Source: Ornithinimicrobium cavernae
GTDB taxonomy: Bacteria; Actinomycetota; Actinomycetes; Actinomycetales; Dermatophilaceae
Length of the DNA: 64,000 bases
Assembly (NCBI RefSeq): GCF_003121625.1
Contig: NZ_QDDJ01000017.1
Location: 62,001-126,000 of the forward strand
Direction of reading: 5' to 3'
The position numbers and the translations under genes are program-made. Position 1 is the first letter of the stretch. Every line of letters starts with the position of its first letter. This document shows, piece by piece, positions 45,301 to 53,952 of the stretch. The notes beneath the pieces were generated by a model that was given only the letters and a program-made list of their open reading frames with translations, was not told where the DNA came from and ran no database searches.

Positions 45301-46287
45301 GCGTTCCACAGCCAGCTGAGCACCGAGCTCACTTTCACCGAGTCCTGGTTCGCCCAGGCTCCGTGGGAGACCTTCGGCATCACCTTCCCGACGCCGACGG
45401 TCGGCGGGCCGCGGGAGCGGGTGGACTACTACATGCCCGAGCCGGGCCTGGCGTACACCCAGCACCTGACGACCCCGGAGGACCGGTACAACTACAACTG
45501 GCCGGCCGACCAGCAGGCGAAGGTCCGGCTAGCGACCCAGTCCCGCACCTATGAGGCGGGGGAGCGGGTCGAGCGGTCGTGGCTGGAGGCGCCGCTGCGT
45601 CCCGGTGTGTGGCCCGAGGAGTCGATGGTGCGCACCGGTGACGTCCTGGACATCCGCCTGGCGGCCTTCAAGGACGGCCAGGGGAACACCGCCAACGCGA
45701 CGGGCTCGAACTTCGAGAACGGGTTCGACATCGCGATGAGGGTGTTCGCCGATGGTGAGCAGGTGATCGAGAGCAACTACGCCTACGGTCGCCTCGACAT
45801 CCCGGCCGACGCCGAGGACTACCGGGTCGAGTACGAGGTGGACAACCTCTCGCCGTGGGCGCAGCTGGCCACGCACACGAAGTCGGCGTGGACCTATCAG
45901 TCCGAGCGTCCGGAGGAGGGTGAGGTGCGGGTCGAGCCGCTGCTGACCGTGGACTACGACCTGGACGTGGACCTGCAGAACCGGTTGCTGCCGGCGTCGG
46001 AGCGCTCCGGGCCGCTGACCGTGGAGTTCACCGTGGGGCACCAGACCGGTGCGCCCTCGCTGCCGATCCGTTCGGACGCCTCGCTGGAGGTCTCCTATGA
46101 CGGCGGTGGGTCCTGGCGCGCGGTCGACAACCTGCGCGAGGTGTCCGAGGGGCACTTCGTCGGGGTGCTGCGGGCCGGCGTGCCGAAGAACAACGACGGG
46201 ACGCTGTCGCTGCGGATGAGTGCCTCGGACTCTGCTGGGAGCACGGTCGAGCAGGAGGTGCTGCGGGCAGCCGGCCTGCCTGAGTGA
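42307..46287 (+). CDS. Secreted subtilisin-like serine protease (S8)
   Basis: 1326 residues. A signal peptide covers about 1-38. A prodomain-like part reaches to about 230. The S8 catalytic triad is D258 (AVLDSGID), H290 (GHGTHVAS) and S468 (SGTSMATPH). Beyond it come Fn3-like beta regions and a long beta-rich C-terminal part. A protease-associated (PA-like) patch is around 880-970 (GALALVRRSDALPVAEQANNAAEAGATM). No sortase or membrane anchor was found, so it is likely released or loosely wall-bound. ATG has GAGGAG 6 bases before. A hairpin terminator follows. A decayed copy of its 3' end occurs at 55203-55356. Confidence 0.93.
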   Translation: MHDQPARAARLRLPRSRLAYGVLAVPLALSPLATAAQETDDQQPSLAAMTDWTVGDSSAAGAAPEGEDVTLITGDTVHVMTGPDGRHTATVTPATDGGEAGFWTHEQGDDLFVVPMSVSALIPERLDPALFNVSDLVEAGYTDEKMDSVPVILTYEEEAPVPAARSVASTARELESINGLAVAVDKDTDTVDLATGLEKLARGQNARSAGPAALAGLDKIWLDAPVAATLEHSVPQIGAPTAWDLGFDGTGVTVAVLDSGIDAEHPDLAGQVVASENFSDADTTDDRAGHGTHVASTIAGTGAASDGRFVGVAPGASLINAKVLNDYGNGSTSGVIDGMEWAAQQGADIVNMSLGVRGFYTDGTDPGSLAVNTITEEYGTLFVIAAGNEGPRDGTVTSPGAADLALTVGAVDRNDDIAYFSSRGPRFGDSAVKPEITGPGVDIVAARAGGTNPMFPFDDHYTYMSGTSMATPHVVGAAALLAQARPELTGQELKAVLVGTAVPNEDLRVLDQGAGRVNVPTALTGEAIAEPVALHLGSYTYPQEPVQEERTVTYRNLGEEPLTLDLVASARNVEGEPAGGAVSVSPATLTVPAGGTATAAVTLDVTVPGAGQFSGSVVATSGSGQTLSTPISYYKEPERYDVHIEGIARDGRPAQGAFRVLDVIDGSVSAFRNWGQDDTSCTTDPWDGSNCIRVEPGTYSVSGVVLTMPEDLPSTAYPRPSEDFLNTSLVVEPEVTIDGPTTLTLDARDAVEVQIETPGNETRPVNGSAVQVTYHRVPEEGEALTHGLFVGPRTQLEHTLFMQPTEAVQHGQLSAYTQWTLEAPDVTLQVEGDDALALEPHYYDRYWFSDNSWQFPQLEGEHSLPVVDVGTGTVEEVAAADVSGALALVRRSDALPVAEQANNAAEAGATMVAVYHDAPGSDAYPGASGIRLDVPTVRLSHAEGTGLLGLLGQGPVTVTAAGQPASPYRYNLRLTEEGSIPAELDYVLETEDLAAVTNAFHSQLSTELTFTESWFAQAPWETFGITFPTPTVGGPRERVDYYMPEPGLAYTQHLTTPEDRYNYNWPADQQAKVRLATQSRTYEAGERVERSWLEAPLRPGVWPEESMVRTGDVLDIRLAAFKDGQGNTANATGSNFENGFDIAMRVFADGEQVIESNYAYGRLDIPADAEDYRVEYEVDNLSPWAQLATHTKSAWTYQSERPEEGEVRVEPLLTVDYDLDVDLQNRLLPASERSGPLTVEFTVGHQTGAPSLPIRSDASLEVSYDGGGSWRAVDNLREVSEGHFVGVLRAGVPKNNDGTLSLRMSASDSAGSTVEQEVLRAAGLPE

Positions 46288-46291
46288 TGTT

Positions 46292-46336
46292 GTATGCCGC
46301 GGGGCTGGGGTTGCAGGTCGACCCCAGCCCCGCGGC
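46292..46336 (+). terminator. Terminator hairpin of the subtilase gene
   Basis: Stem gccgcggggctgggg with ccccagccccgcggc (46296-46310, 46322-46336) and an 11-base loop. About 40 bases starting at gtatgccgcgg match the hairpin at 56480-56528 almost exactly, so this is one of two copies of a repeated element. Confidence 0.85.
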
Positions 46337-46362
46337 TGTGTCTGTCTATAGGAGGTGGCTCG

Positions 46363-46722
46363 TTAGGCCGAGGCTTCCTCGGTCCCTTCCTGGCTGTGCT
46401 GAGAGAAGAACTTCATCGTCAGAGCTGCATGTGCGCCCGCGCCGCCCGACCTGAGCGCGGCCGAGAGCAGGGCCGCTTCTGCGACCTCGGCCCTGGAGGC
46501 ACCTGCCTTGACCGCGGCAGCCGTGTGGACATCGAGGCAGTAGACACACTGTGTGCTGTGGGCGACCGCCAGGGCGATCAGCTCGCGATACTTGAGCGGA
46601 ATCGCACCATCCTCGATTCCTACGGTTCCGTCCAGCCGTGCCCAAGCCGCGAACTCGCGAGGTGCTGCCGCTTTGACGTCCGCCAGGTACTGCAGGTCGG
46701 TGCTGTCGTGATAGTGGGACAT
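46363..46722 (-). CDS. Carboxymuconolactone decarboxylase/AhpD-like protein
   Basis: 119 residues. CMD family with the redox CxxC in STQCVYCLDVHTAAA, and the usual glutamate and histidine around it, as in AhpD-type alkylhydroperoxidases. Likely a small disulphide reductase or peroxidase. ATG 46722 follows GAGGAG by 7 bases; an earlier ATG at 46737 is part of that site. Last gene of the nine-gene catabolic operon, so it may protect against oxidative by-products. Confidence 0.85.
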   Translation of the reverse strand: MSHYHDSTDLQYLADVKAAAPREFAAWARLDGTVGIEDGAIPLKYRELIALAVAHSTQCVYCLDVHTAAAVKAGASRAEVAEAALLSAALRSGGAGAHAALTMKFFSQHSQEGTEEASA

Positions 46723-46801
46723 GTAGAAACTCCTCATTCAGGGGCGTGATGTGAAGGTGATCTAGTGAGGAATCCTCGGACAGGAATCCAGGGGTGACGG
46801 T

Positions 46802-47794
46802 CTATCGCACGAGCAACACGACCCTTCCGATGACATCCCTGGAGGCCATCTTCTTGAGTGCTGCCGCGGCATCCTGCAGCTCGAAGCGGTCGCTCACCAG
46901 AGGAGAGAGGCGCCCGTCCGTGAAGAAGGGTTCGAGCTTCTCGTGGATCGAGGCGTTCACGCCCTGTCGCCCGAAGGTCAGGTCGCCCCACGCCACGCCG
47001 ACAGCAGTCAGATTGCGGAGCAGAAGGCGATTGGCGGGGATCTGGGATATCTCTCCGCTCGTGAACCCTAGGACGACGTACCGACCTCCTTGCGCCAGGA
47101 CACGGAGAGAGTCAACGGAGCGTGCCGAGCCGCCCACAGGATCCAGAACCATCTGGACTCCCTCGGGGAAGGACTCTTTGATCTGGCGACGCCACTCATC
47201 GCCGACCCTGAACACGGCGCGGGCTCCGCACGCGCGGGCATATTCGGCCTTGGCCGACGAGGACACGACAGCCAATACTTCGGCGCCGAGCGCACTGGCG
47301 AGCTGGACGATTGCCGAACCCAGGCCACCCGCGGCTCCGTGCACCAGGACCCGCTCGCCGGCCGTCAGCCCGCCACGAAGAACGAGGGCGGCGTAGGCGG
47401 TGTGGTAGTTGGAGACCATCGCTGCCCCAGCATCATGATCCATGCCGGCCGGCAATGTGTATGTCAAACTCGCGGGGGCGAGAACCTCTTCAGCCCATCC
47501 GCCGTGATGACAGTAGGCGGCTACCGCGTCACCCGGCGCCAGGCCGCTCTCCGAGGGGGCAGCTATGACGGTCCCTGAGACCTCGGCCCCAGGGACGAAG
47601 GGCAGCTCCGGCTGCTCCTGATATTTCCCCTCGGTATGCAAGAGGTCCGGGTAGGTGACCCCTGCGGCGTGGACTGCGATCCGCACCGGCATCTCGTCTG
47701 AGAAGAGTGGAGCCAGTTGAGGAGGACGAGCGGTGTCCACCAGACGCAAAGCCGTCTCCGGCCCTGAATGGTCGACGACATGGATGGCTCTCAT
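46802..47794 (-). CDS. Medium-chain reductase, quinone oxidoreductase-like
   Basis: 330 residues. MDR fold with the GroES-like start, the patch AAGVTYPDLLHTEGKY, and the Rossmann loop VLVHGAAGGLGSAIVQLA. No structural zinc cysteine cluster, so it belongs to the NADPH:quinone or enoyl reductase type. It could reduce the C=C or keto group of the CoA-linked substrate of this operon. ATG at 47794, 22 bp after the TetR gene. Confidence 0.85.
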   Translation of the reverse strand: MRAIHVVDHSGPETALRLVDTARPPQLAPLFSDEMPVRIAVHAAGVTYPDLLHTEGKYQEQPELPFVPGAEVSGTVIAAPSESGLAPGDAVAAYCHHGGWAEEVLAPASLTYTLPAGMDHDAGAAMVSNYHTAYAALVLRGGLTAGERVLVHGAAGGLGSAIVQLASALGAEVLAVVSSSAKAEYARACGARAVFRVGDEWRRQIKESFPEGVQMVLDPVGGSARSVDSLRVLAQGGRYVVLGFTSGEISQIPANRLLLRNLTAVGVAWGDLTFGRQGVNASIHEKLEPFFTDGRLSPLVSDRFELQDAAAALKKMASRDVIGRVVLLVR

Positions 47795-47815
47795 ATGACT
47801 TCCTATGCAACCTGA

Positions 47816-48427
47816 TCAGACGCGCACGGATCGAAGGATGAGTCCAGCGAACCGGTCCACGAGTTCGACCCGCTTGATGGGACCCTCCCTGACCCAGGAC
47901 CCCACGTGAACGAGCATGCCGAGGAGAGCCTTGAGCTCGATGTGGTCGACACTCCGAAAGTGACCCTCTTTCACTGCGCGGCCAAAGAGATCTGCCCACA
48001 CTGTTTCGTATTCATCGCGCATCGACCTGATCGTGAGTCGACGTTCCTGCGTCAACGACTCCAACTCCCGTTGAATCACCAACACGCTATCGCGATGGGT
48101 GAAGATCTCGCCAAGGACTGAATCCACCAGGAGTGCGACCGTGTCTTCCGCAGAGTCCCCGCGCGCCGCAATCTCCTTTGCCTCCCGAAGTTGCCGCTCG
48201 GTGCTCGACAGGCAGATCTCGAACAGGATTTCATCTTTCGAGGAGAAGTGGTAATAGAGGGTTCCCCGGCTACAACCAACGGCTGCCTGAACGTCTGTCA
48301 TGGACGCCGCGTGGTACCCGCGAGCGGCGAATATATGAGCAGCCGCCATGAGGATGCTTCTTCGGGTGCGGGCTGCCACGTTGTTCCTACCAGCCGAGAT
48401 GGTTTCCTGATCTGGTGCTGAACTCAC
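47816..48427 (-). CDS. TetR-family regulator
   Basis: 203 residues. TetR N-terminal HTH with the hallmark AAAHIFAARGYHAASMTDVQAAVGCSRGTLYYHFSSKDEIL. The larger C-terminal ligand domain is of the KstR2/FadR-like kind (EVRE... LVHVGSWVREGP). It starts in the stop of the ligase gene (GTGA). The 24-bp palindrome at the operon's promoter is its most probable operator, and the ligand would be a CoA ester of the pathway; both inferred. Confidence 0.9.
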   Translation of the reverse strand: MSSAPDQETISAGRNNVAARTRRSILMAAAHIFAARGYHAASMTDVQAAVGCSRGTLYYHFSSKDEILFEICLSSTERQLREAKEIAARGDSAEDTVALLVDSVLGEIFTHRDSVLVIQRELESLTQERRLTIRSMRDEYETVWADLFGRAVKEGHFRSVDHIELKALLGMLVHVGSWVREGPIKRVELVDRFAGLILRSVRV

Positions 48428-50037
48428 ATGGTCTCCCTGTCGTTGGCCCGGCCGCTTGGCCCCTGCGGGCCGAAGGACCGAACGAGGTTCTTGTCGACCT
48501 TCTCATTGGCGGTCTTTGGTAGTTTCGCCACGAAATCGATATAGCGCGGCACCATGAACGATGGTAACTGCTCCTCGAGGAACCGCCACAGATCGAGAGG
48601 AGAGGGTCTTGCCTCAGTGGACGAGACTACGACCGCCATGACGTCGTCCTCACCGACAGGCGACGGGACGGCAACAACGGCGCACTCCTCGATCGACTCG
48701 TGCTTATTCAGAACCGACTCAACCTCATAAGAGCTGATGTTCTCGCCGCGTCGTCGGATGGCGTCACCCTTGCGGTCCATGAAATAGAGCGCACCTTCGG
48801 GATCCATCTTGCCGAAGTCGCCGCTGTGGTACCAGAGGTTCCGCCATGCTGCGGCCGTGGCGTCATCGCGGTTCCAGTATCCGCGTGACATAACGTTCGG
48901 AAGTTTCGGTCGAATGAGGATCTCGCCAACCTCGCCGTATGGCACTTCGTTATCGTTCTCGTCCGCAATGAGCACGTCGAACAGTGAGTCGTTCACGAAG
49001 CCACATGATCCCGGGCGGCGCTCACGTCCGAGCGTGAAGGCGACCATTCCATTCTCGGTCGCTCCGTATGCCTCAAAGACCTCGACTCCAAACCTCTTTT
49101 CGAACTCAGGGCTCCGGTCTTGGTTGCCGTTGTAGAAGGCGCGACCTGTGTGATCCTTGTCGTTCTCAGACGGTTCCCGGGCGAGGAGGATTTGCAGGAT
49201 GCTGTGGATGCCGAGGCACACCGTGGCTTTGAATCGTCGGACATCATCCCAGTACGCCGATGCACTGAACCTGTCACGCACCACGATCGGGATACCCATC
49301 ACAGCGGCCGGAACGATGCCCAGGGAGTGGCCGATCGTGTGAAACAGCGGCAGCGGACAGTAGATGACGTCGTCGGCAGACAACCCCACACACCGCATCC
49401 ATTCGTGCGCGTATGCAAGCGTTTGTGAATGCGGGACCATCACTCCCTTACTCGGCCCCGTCGTCCCTGACGTGTACATGATGGCCTGCAGGTCAGTTTC
49501 CTTGATCTCCACTGGCGACACGTCTGACGGCTGCTCGCTGCGCTCGGCATGATGGAAGCTCACAGTGCTCAGAGTGTGGTGAGCAGAGAGTTCGTCATCG
49601 GTGGTCAGGACCATTCCGAGTCCTAGGGCGTGGTGGTGCGTGGCCATTTCTGCCGCTAGGGGACCGCCGGTCACCATCAACGAGACAGTCGCATCTTCGA
49701 CCTGTCGTCTCAACAGGTCGCCCTTGAGTTCCGTGTTGAAGGGCACCAGGACGGCACCGATTCGGGCACACGCGAAGATGGTCACCACGAACTCACGGGA
49801 GTTGCGCAGATAGAGCCCCACCCGGTCACCGTGGCCCAGCCCTCGCTGCAGCATGTAGGTGCTGAGTCCCACGGCCGCAGCATGGATGTCTCCGAACGTG
49901 TGCGTTCCCTCATCGCTCACGACGAACGGGGCGCCTGGGTCTCGGTCCACGCTCTCGGTGAACGCGTCGAAGAGAGTCGTGCGGCTGCCCGGCGGTGTCC
50001 GACGCAGCGCACCTTCGGACGGGCCCGGCAGAGTCAC
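48424..50037 (-). CDS. Acyl-CoA ligase, CaiC-like (AMP-forming)
   Basis: 537 residues. AMP-binding signature YTSGTTGPSKGVMVPHSQ near 195, the motif YGATENG near 330, and the WYHSGDFG and DRKGDAIRRRGENISSYEVE patches, with the catalytic Lys in NEKVDKN. Closest in style to crotonobetaine/carnitine-CoA ligase-like enzymes. It would activate the imported carboxylate. GTG start overlaps the hydratase stop (GTGA), and its stop overlaps the TetR start. Confidence 0.88.
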   Translation of the reverse strand: MTLPGPSEGALRRTPPGSRTTLFDAFTESVDRDPGAPFVVSDEGTHTFGDIHAAAVGLSTYMLQRGLGHGDRVGLYLRNSREFVVTIFACARIGAVLVPFNTELKGDLLRRQVEDATVSLMVTGGPLAAEMATHHHALGLGMVLTTDDELSAHHTLSTVSFHHAERSEQPSDVSPVEIKETDLQAIMYTSGTTGPSKGVMVPHSQTLAYAHEWMRCVGLSADDVIYCPLPLFHTIGHSLGIVPAAVMGIPIVVRDRFSASAYWDDVRRFKATVCLGIHSILQILLAREPSENDKDHTGRAFYNGNQDRSPEFEKRFGVEVFEAYGATENGMVAFTLGRERRPGSCGFVNDSLFDVLIADENDNEVPYGEVGEILIRPKLPNVMSRGYWNRDDATAAAWRNLWYHSGDFGKMDPEGALYFMDRKGDAIRRRGENISSYEVESVLNKHESIEECAVVAVPSPVGEDDVMAVVVSSTEARPSPLDLWRFLEEQLPSFMVPRYIDFVAKLPKTANEKVDKNLVRSFGPQGPSGRANDRETM

Positions 50038-50756
50038 AGCCTGGCCCCTCGCATGGCCGCAACGACTTCAGATCCTCGGTAGGGGTGCCCGTCAGCGGCC
50101 AACTTGTTCCGACCCAGCGTGAAGTCGCGCTTCATCATTCCCACCACCTGCGGGTCCAGCTGCACAAACGACTCGAGCTGTTGGGCGGTGGACTCATCCA
50201 GGGTGTCGGGCTGGACGAGCCGGTGAGCCATCCCCGTGCGCAGCGCCCACTGTGCGTCAAGTTGGGCACCGGTGAGGCCCAACTGGCGTGCAGCGCTCAG
50301 GCCGATCTCAGTGATCAGGGCTGTCATGCCACCCCAGAGGACGGGGACCCCGAGGCGCACCTCAGGCAGGCAGAAGACCGAGTCGGTGGTCGCGATTCGG
50401 TAATCGCACGCTGCTGCCAGGAAGACGCCTCCACCGAACGCAGCCCCCTGGACGCTGGCCACGGTGAACTTAGGGCTCGCCTGCATGGCCTCGACCAGAG
50501 CCGAGCCCTTCTCGTCCACCGCGAGGATGTCCTCCGCCGACTCCACGGTCTGCTTGCGGTCCCAACCAGCGCAGAACACTCGACCTTCACCCCTGAGCAG
50601 GATGACCCGAACCTCCTTCGAGGCGCTGGCCGATGCGTATGTCTCCGTGAGGGCGTCGATCATGTCCCAGCTCAATGCGTTACGCACGTCTGGCCTGTTG
50701 AGGGTGATGGTCAAGAGCCCGTTGTCCTGCATGGTCTTGATCACTGCGTTGCTCAT
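50034..50756 (-). CDS. Enoyl-CoA hydratase/isomerase-family protein
   Basis: 240 residues, one crotonase domain. CoA-binding patches LNRPDVRNALS and GRVFCAGWDRK, and oxyanion-hole run VQGAAFGGGVFLAAACDYRIA. At the position of the usual catalytic glutamate the patch PEVRLGV keeps its Glu. It could hydrate, dehydrate or isomerise the CoA ester. ATG lies in the CoA-transferase stop (ATGA). Annotated CaiD-like only by context. Confidence 0.87.
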   Translation of the reverse strand: MSNAVIKTMQDNGLLTITLNRPDVRNALSWDMIDALTETYASASASKEVRVILLRGEGRVFCAGWDRKQTVESAEDILAVDEKGSALVEAMQASPKFTVASVQGAAFGGGVFLAAACDYRIATTDSVFCLPEVRLGVPVLWGGMTALITEIGLSAARQLGLTGAQLDAQWALRTGMAHRLVQPDTLDESTAQQLESFVQLDPQVVGMMKRDFTLGRNKLAADGHPYRGSEVVAAMRGARL

Positions 50757-51934
50757 TGACTTTCCTTCTCTCCAAGGGCCTCTTGCGGGTGAGTGAAGAG
50801 AAAGCCCCTTTCGGTGTAGTCGTTGACGGTGTGCGTGTCGTAGGAGAGCTCCGCCAAGATCTCGCGGGTGTTCTCCCCGACGAAGGGGGCCGGTTGCACC
50901 TGCGGCCTGGCAGCGAAGCGGAACCGGGGGGCCGCCTCGGGGGCAACGGCTTGCCCCACCTTCCCGAAGAGCTTGCGGTGCAACGAGTGGGCGCTCGTTG
51001 GGACTTCTGCCAGGGACAGCACCGGTGTCACGCACACATCCGCGTCACCGAGTAGCGTCATCCAGTCTGCCCTTGAGCGTTGGCGGAACAACTCGGCCAG
51101 ATCCTGACATGCCTCAGTCCATTCAGCCTGGCGCTGCAACGTTGGGGCCAGGTGGGTCATGCCCAGGAGGCCGAGCAGGGGGAGGGCGAACTTCTCCTCG
51201 ATCGCCCCGACTGCTAGCCACTGGCCGTCGGCGCACTCGTAGACGTTGTACAGCGGATAGCCACCGTCCAAGAGGTTGGTCGCCCGCTCCTCCCGCCACT
51301 GCCCGCGAGATGACTCGTCGTGCTGTTGCGTCGCGAGATACCCAATCCCATCCAGCATGGCGGCGTCAATGAACTCGCCCTGGCCGGTCTCCCTCGCTCG
51401 GTAGAGCGCCGCGACCACCCCTAACGCCGTGGTGAGGCCACCCCCCGCGTAGTCTCCGAGCAGGTTGAGGGGCACGGTCGGCTCGTCCCTGCCGATCGCG
51501 TCAAGGACTCCGGCGGCCGCGATGAAGTTGATGTCATGACCTGCTTTGGACGACTCGGGGCCGGTCTGGCCCCAACCGGTGATGCTCGCGTAGACCAGTC
51601 GTGCGTTGCTCTCCCAACAGATCTCGGGGGACAGCCCCAGCCGCTGCATCGTGCCTGGCCGGTAGCCCTCCATGACCACGTCGGCCTGGCGGATGAGGTC
51701 CAGGGCCAGCCGCACTCCATCCGGGTGCTTCAGGTCGACGGCGATGGATCGACGTCCACGGTCCATGGCCTGGACCGGCGGCACATGGCCATCAGTAGGA
51801 GGTCTGTCGATGCGAATGATGTCGGCGCCGAGGTCGGCGAGCGCCATCCCCGCGAACTGGATCGGACCGATTCCTGAGAACTCGACGACCTTGACGCCGC
51901 AGAGAGGTGCCCGACCGTGCGGGGACTTTTCCAT
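50753..51934 (-). CDS. CaiB/BaiF-type CoA transferase or racemase
   Basis: 393 residues. Type III CoA transferase fold: VVEFSGIGPIQFAGMALADLGADIIRIDRP at the N-terminus, LKHPDG, and LLGDYAGGGLTTALG with the likely catalytic Asp. Such enzymes pass CoA between acids, or racemise 2-methylacyl-CoA. I chose ATG 51934, with GGAG 7 bases upstream, over ATG 51940 and an early start at 51964 that would overlap the TRAP gene. Confidence 0.87.
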   Translation of the reverse strand: MEKSPHGRAPLCGVKVVEFSGIGPIQFAGMALADLGADIIRIDRPPTDGHVPPVQAMDRGRRSIAVDLKHPDGVRLALDLIRQADVVMEGYRPGTMQRLGLSPEICWESNARLVYASITGWGQTGPESSKAGHDINFIAAAGVLDAIGRDEPTVPLNLLGDYAGGGLTTALGVVAALYRARETGQGEFIDAAMLDGIGYLATQQHDESSRGQWREERATNLLDGGYPLYNVYECADGQWLAVGAIEEKFALPLLGLLGMTHLAPTLQRQAEWTEACQDLAELFRQRSRADWMTLLGDADVCVTPVLSLAEVPTSAHSLHRKLFGKVGQAVAPEAAPRFRFAARPQVQPAPFVGENTREILAELSYDTHTVNDYTERGFLFTHPQEALGEKESQ

Positions 51935-51947
51935 TCTCATGCTCCAT

Positions 51948-53414
51948 TCATCCGTACATCGCATAGGGCAACCAGGTCACCAGGAATGGGCAGAGGATCA
52001 GCACTGCGATCACGACAGCGTCCATCAGCCCCAGTCTCCACACCGTTCGGAAGACGCCCTCGGGTGTAAGCCCTTCATGGGTGCCTGCCACGACGAAGAC
52101 GTTGAGCCCGACCGGTGGGGTGATGAGCCCGATCTCGATCGCCTTGACCACCAGGATCGCGAACCAGATTCCGTCCACACCCAGTTCCATCAGCATGGGG
52201 TACGTCAGGGGGATGGTGATGACAAGGATGGACAAGGAGTCAAGGAAGCAGCCGAGAACGATCATGAACAGGAGCACGAGGACCACAACGAGGATCGGGT
52301 GCATCCCAGCATTAGCCACCTGGGCGGCGACCTTGATCGGGATGCCGCTCGAGACGAGGAAGTAGGCGAAAACGCTGCCTCCGACAAGGAGCAGGAAGAT
52401 CATGCTGCTGAGAGAAGCCGTCTCGCTGAGCGCTTCTCGGAAGGAGGCGAACATCTGACGGGGGCGACGCCTCAACCTCACGGCCATCACCAGGACTGCC
52501 ACAAACGCCGCGATCGCACCAGACTCGGTTGCCGTGAACAACCCGGTGTAGAGACCGACAATGATGATTCCCAACAGGGCGAGCACATACAGAGTGCCGA
52601 CATAGTTCTCCCTGCGGACTGGCATGCCGACGGCAGGGCGACCGGTGCCCTCTCGTGGTGACCCAGCCGTCGCTGGTGTCGAACCGACCGCAGCCGGTGT
52701 CGCCTGCGCAGAAACTGATGTCGCGGCGCCGGGACCACCGCTGTGCTGAACAACCTTCTGCGGGACCGGCGACGAGGTTCCTTCTGTCTCCATCAGGTGG
52801 CCGCCACGGTGCATGAGCAGGATGCCGATGGAGTAGAAGACGATGGAGACGATGCCTGGAATGACGCCGGCCATCAGGAGCTGGCCGATGGACTCGCCCG
52901 TCAGGATGCCGTACACCACCAAGATCACGCTCGGTGGGATCAGGACTCCCAGGGTTCCCCCGACGGCGACGATGGAGGCTGCAGCGTTGGGCTTGTAGCC
53001 GTGGTCTGTCATCTCCTTGATCGCAATGCGACCGATCGTCGCGACGGTCGCGACACTGGAGCCTGTCACCGCAGCGAAACCACCACAGGCGAGAATGGTC
53101 GCGATTCCCAACCCGCCAGGCAGCTTCTTGGTGGCTTGCTGGGCAACGGCGTACACATCGCCTGCTAGGCCGGCCTTGCTGGCCACGATTCCCATGAGGA
53201 CGAACATGGGGATGATGAAAAGGCTGTAAGACGCCGTGGCGGAGTAGGGGAGCGACCCGAGGGAAGAGAGAGATATATCCGACCCGCGCAGCAGGTACAC
53301 ACCCACGGCCCCGGCCGCGAGGAGCGCTAGCCAGATGGGTCTTTCAGCCAGGATGAGCGCGACCAGGAGCAAGACGCCCAGCAGGACAACGACACTTGGT
53401 TCGAGGAATGTCAT
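51948..53414 (-). CDS. TRAP transporter large permease (DctM-like)
   Basis: 488 residues, about twelve membrane helices. DctM signatures: YSLFIIPMFVLMGIVASKAG near the N-terminus and the run ETASLSSMIFLLLVGGSVFAYFL. Between helices near residues 215-285 lies an insert of about 60 residues, rich in Ala, Gly, Pro, Ser and Thr, that the family generally lacks (family length about 425). Middle gene of a TRAP triplet; 12 bp after the small subunit. Confidence 0.9.
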   Translation of the reverse strand: MTFLEPSVVVLLGVLLLVALILAERPIWLALLAAGAVGVYLLRGSDISLSSLGSLPYSATASYSLFIIPMFVLMGIVASKAGLAGDVYAVAQQATKKLPGGLGIATILACGGFAAVTGSSVATVATIGRIAIKEMTDHGYKPNAAASIVAVGGTLGVLIPPSVILVVYGILTGESIGQLLMAGVIPGIVSIVFYSIGILLMHRGGHLMETEGTSSPVPQKVVQHSGGPGAATSVSAQATPAAVGSTPATAGSPREGTGRPAVGMPVRRENYVGTLYVLALLGIIIVGLYTGLFTATESGAIAAFVAVLVMAVRLRRRPRQMFASFREALSETASLSSMIFLLLVGGSVFAYFLVSSGIPIKVAAQVANAGMHPILVVVLVLLFMIVLGCFLDSLSILVITIPLTYPMLMELGVDGIWFAILVVKAIEIGLITPPVGLNVFVVAGTHEGLTPEGVFRTVWRLGLMDAVVIAVLILCPFLVTWLPYAMYG

Positions 53415-53426
53415 GACGTCTTCCGA

Positions 53427-53945
53427 TCAGTAGCCAGCTTCGGCGGTCAAGTCCGAGGCGGCGGACGGCGTGTTCCCACGAACCTCGGAGATGTAAGACC
53501 TCAAGAACTGCAGGAAATAGAGCACCAGTCCGAGCAGCAGGATGATGCGGACGGGCCAGATGGTCACATGCACCAAACCGAACCTGAACTCCGATTGCTG
53601 GAAGGAGTCCACTGCTCGGATTCCTGTGGCATAGAGGAGGGCCAGGAGCGTCACCACACACAGCGCCCCGCCGGCCACACGAAGCCACTGCGCATGTCGT
53701 GGGTTCAGACGCGAGGTCAGGACGCTCGTCCTGACGTTCATGCCCGTTCTCTCTGACTGGGCAACCCCTAGGTAGACCGACGCCACCAGGAAGACCTCGG
53801 TGTACTCGAGGGTTCCCGGAATGCCTGCCCCGGTGCTCTTCCTGAAGGCCACGTCCGCGACCGTCATGAGCATGAGGACGAGGATCGAGGCCCCGGCCAG
53901 CCAGGCGGCGTAACGACTGACGTTGTCCAAGAGCTTGGTGAGCAC
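53427..53945 (-). CDS. TRAP transporter small permease (DctQ-like)
   Basis: 172 residues with four membrane helices; typical DctQ size. Patch MTVADVAFRKSTGAGIPGTLEYTEVFLVASVYLG is characteristic. GTG 53945 follows GAGG by 6 bases and starts 7 bp after the stop of the binding-protein gene; a longer in-frame N-terminus to 54113 is basic and would lie within that gene. Confidence 0.88.
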   Translation of the reverse strand: MLTKLLDNVSRYAAWLAGASILVLMLMTVADVAFRKSTGAGIPGTLEYTEVFLVASVYLGVAQSERTGMNVRTSVLTSRLNPRHAQWLRVAGGALCVVTLLALLYATGIRAVDSFQQSEFRFGLVHVTIWPVRIILLLGLVLYFLQFLRSYISEVRGNTPSAASDLTAEAGY

Positions 53946-53952
53946 GTGCGCC

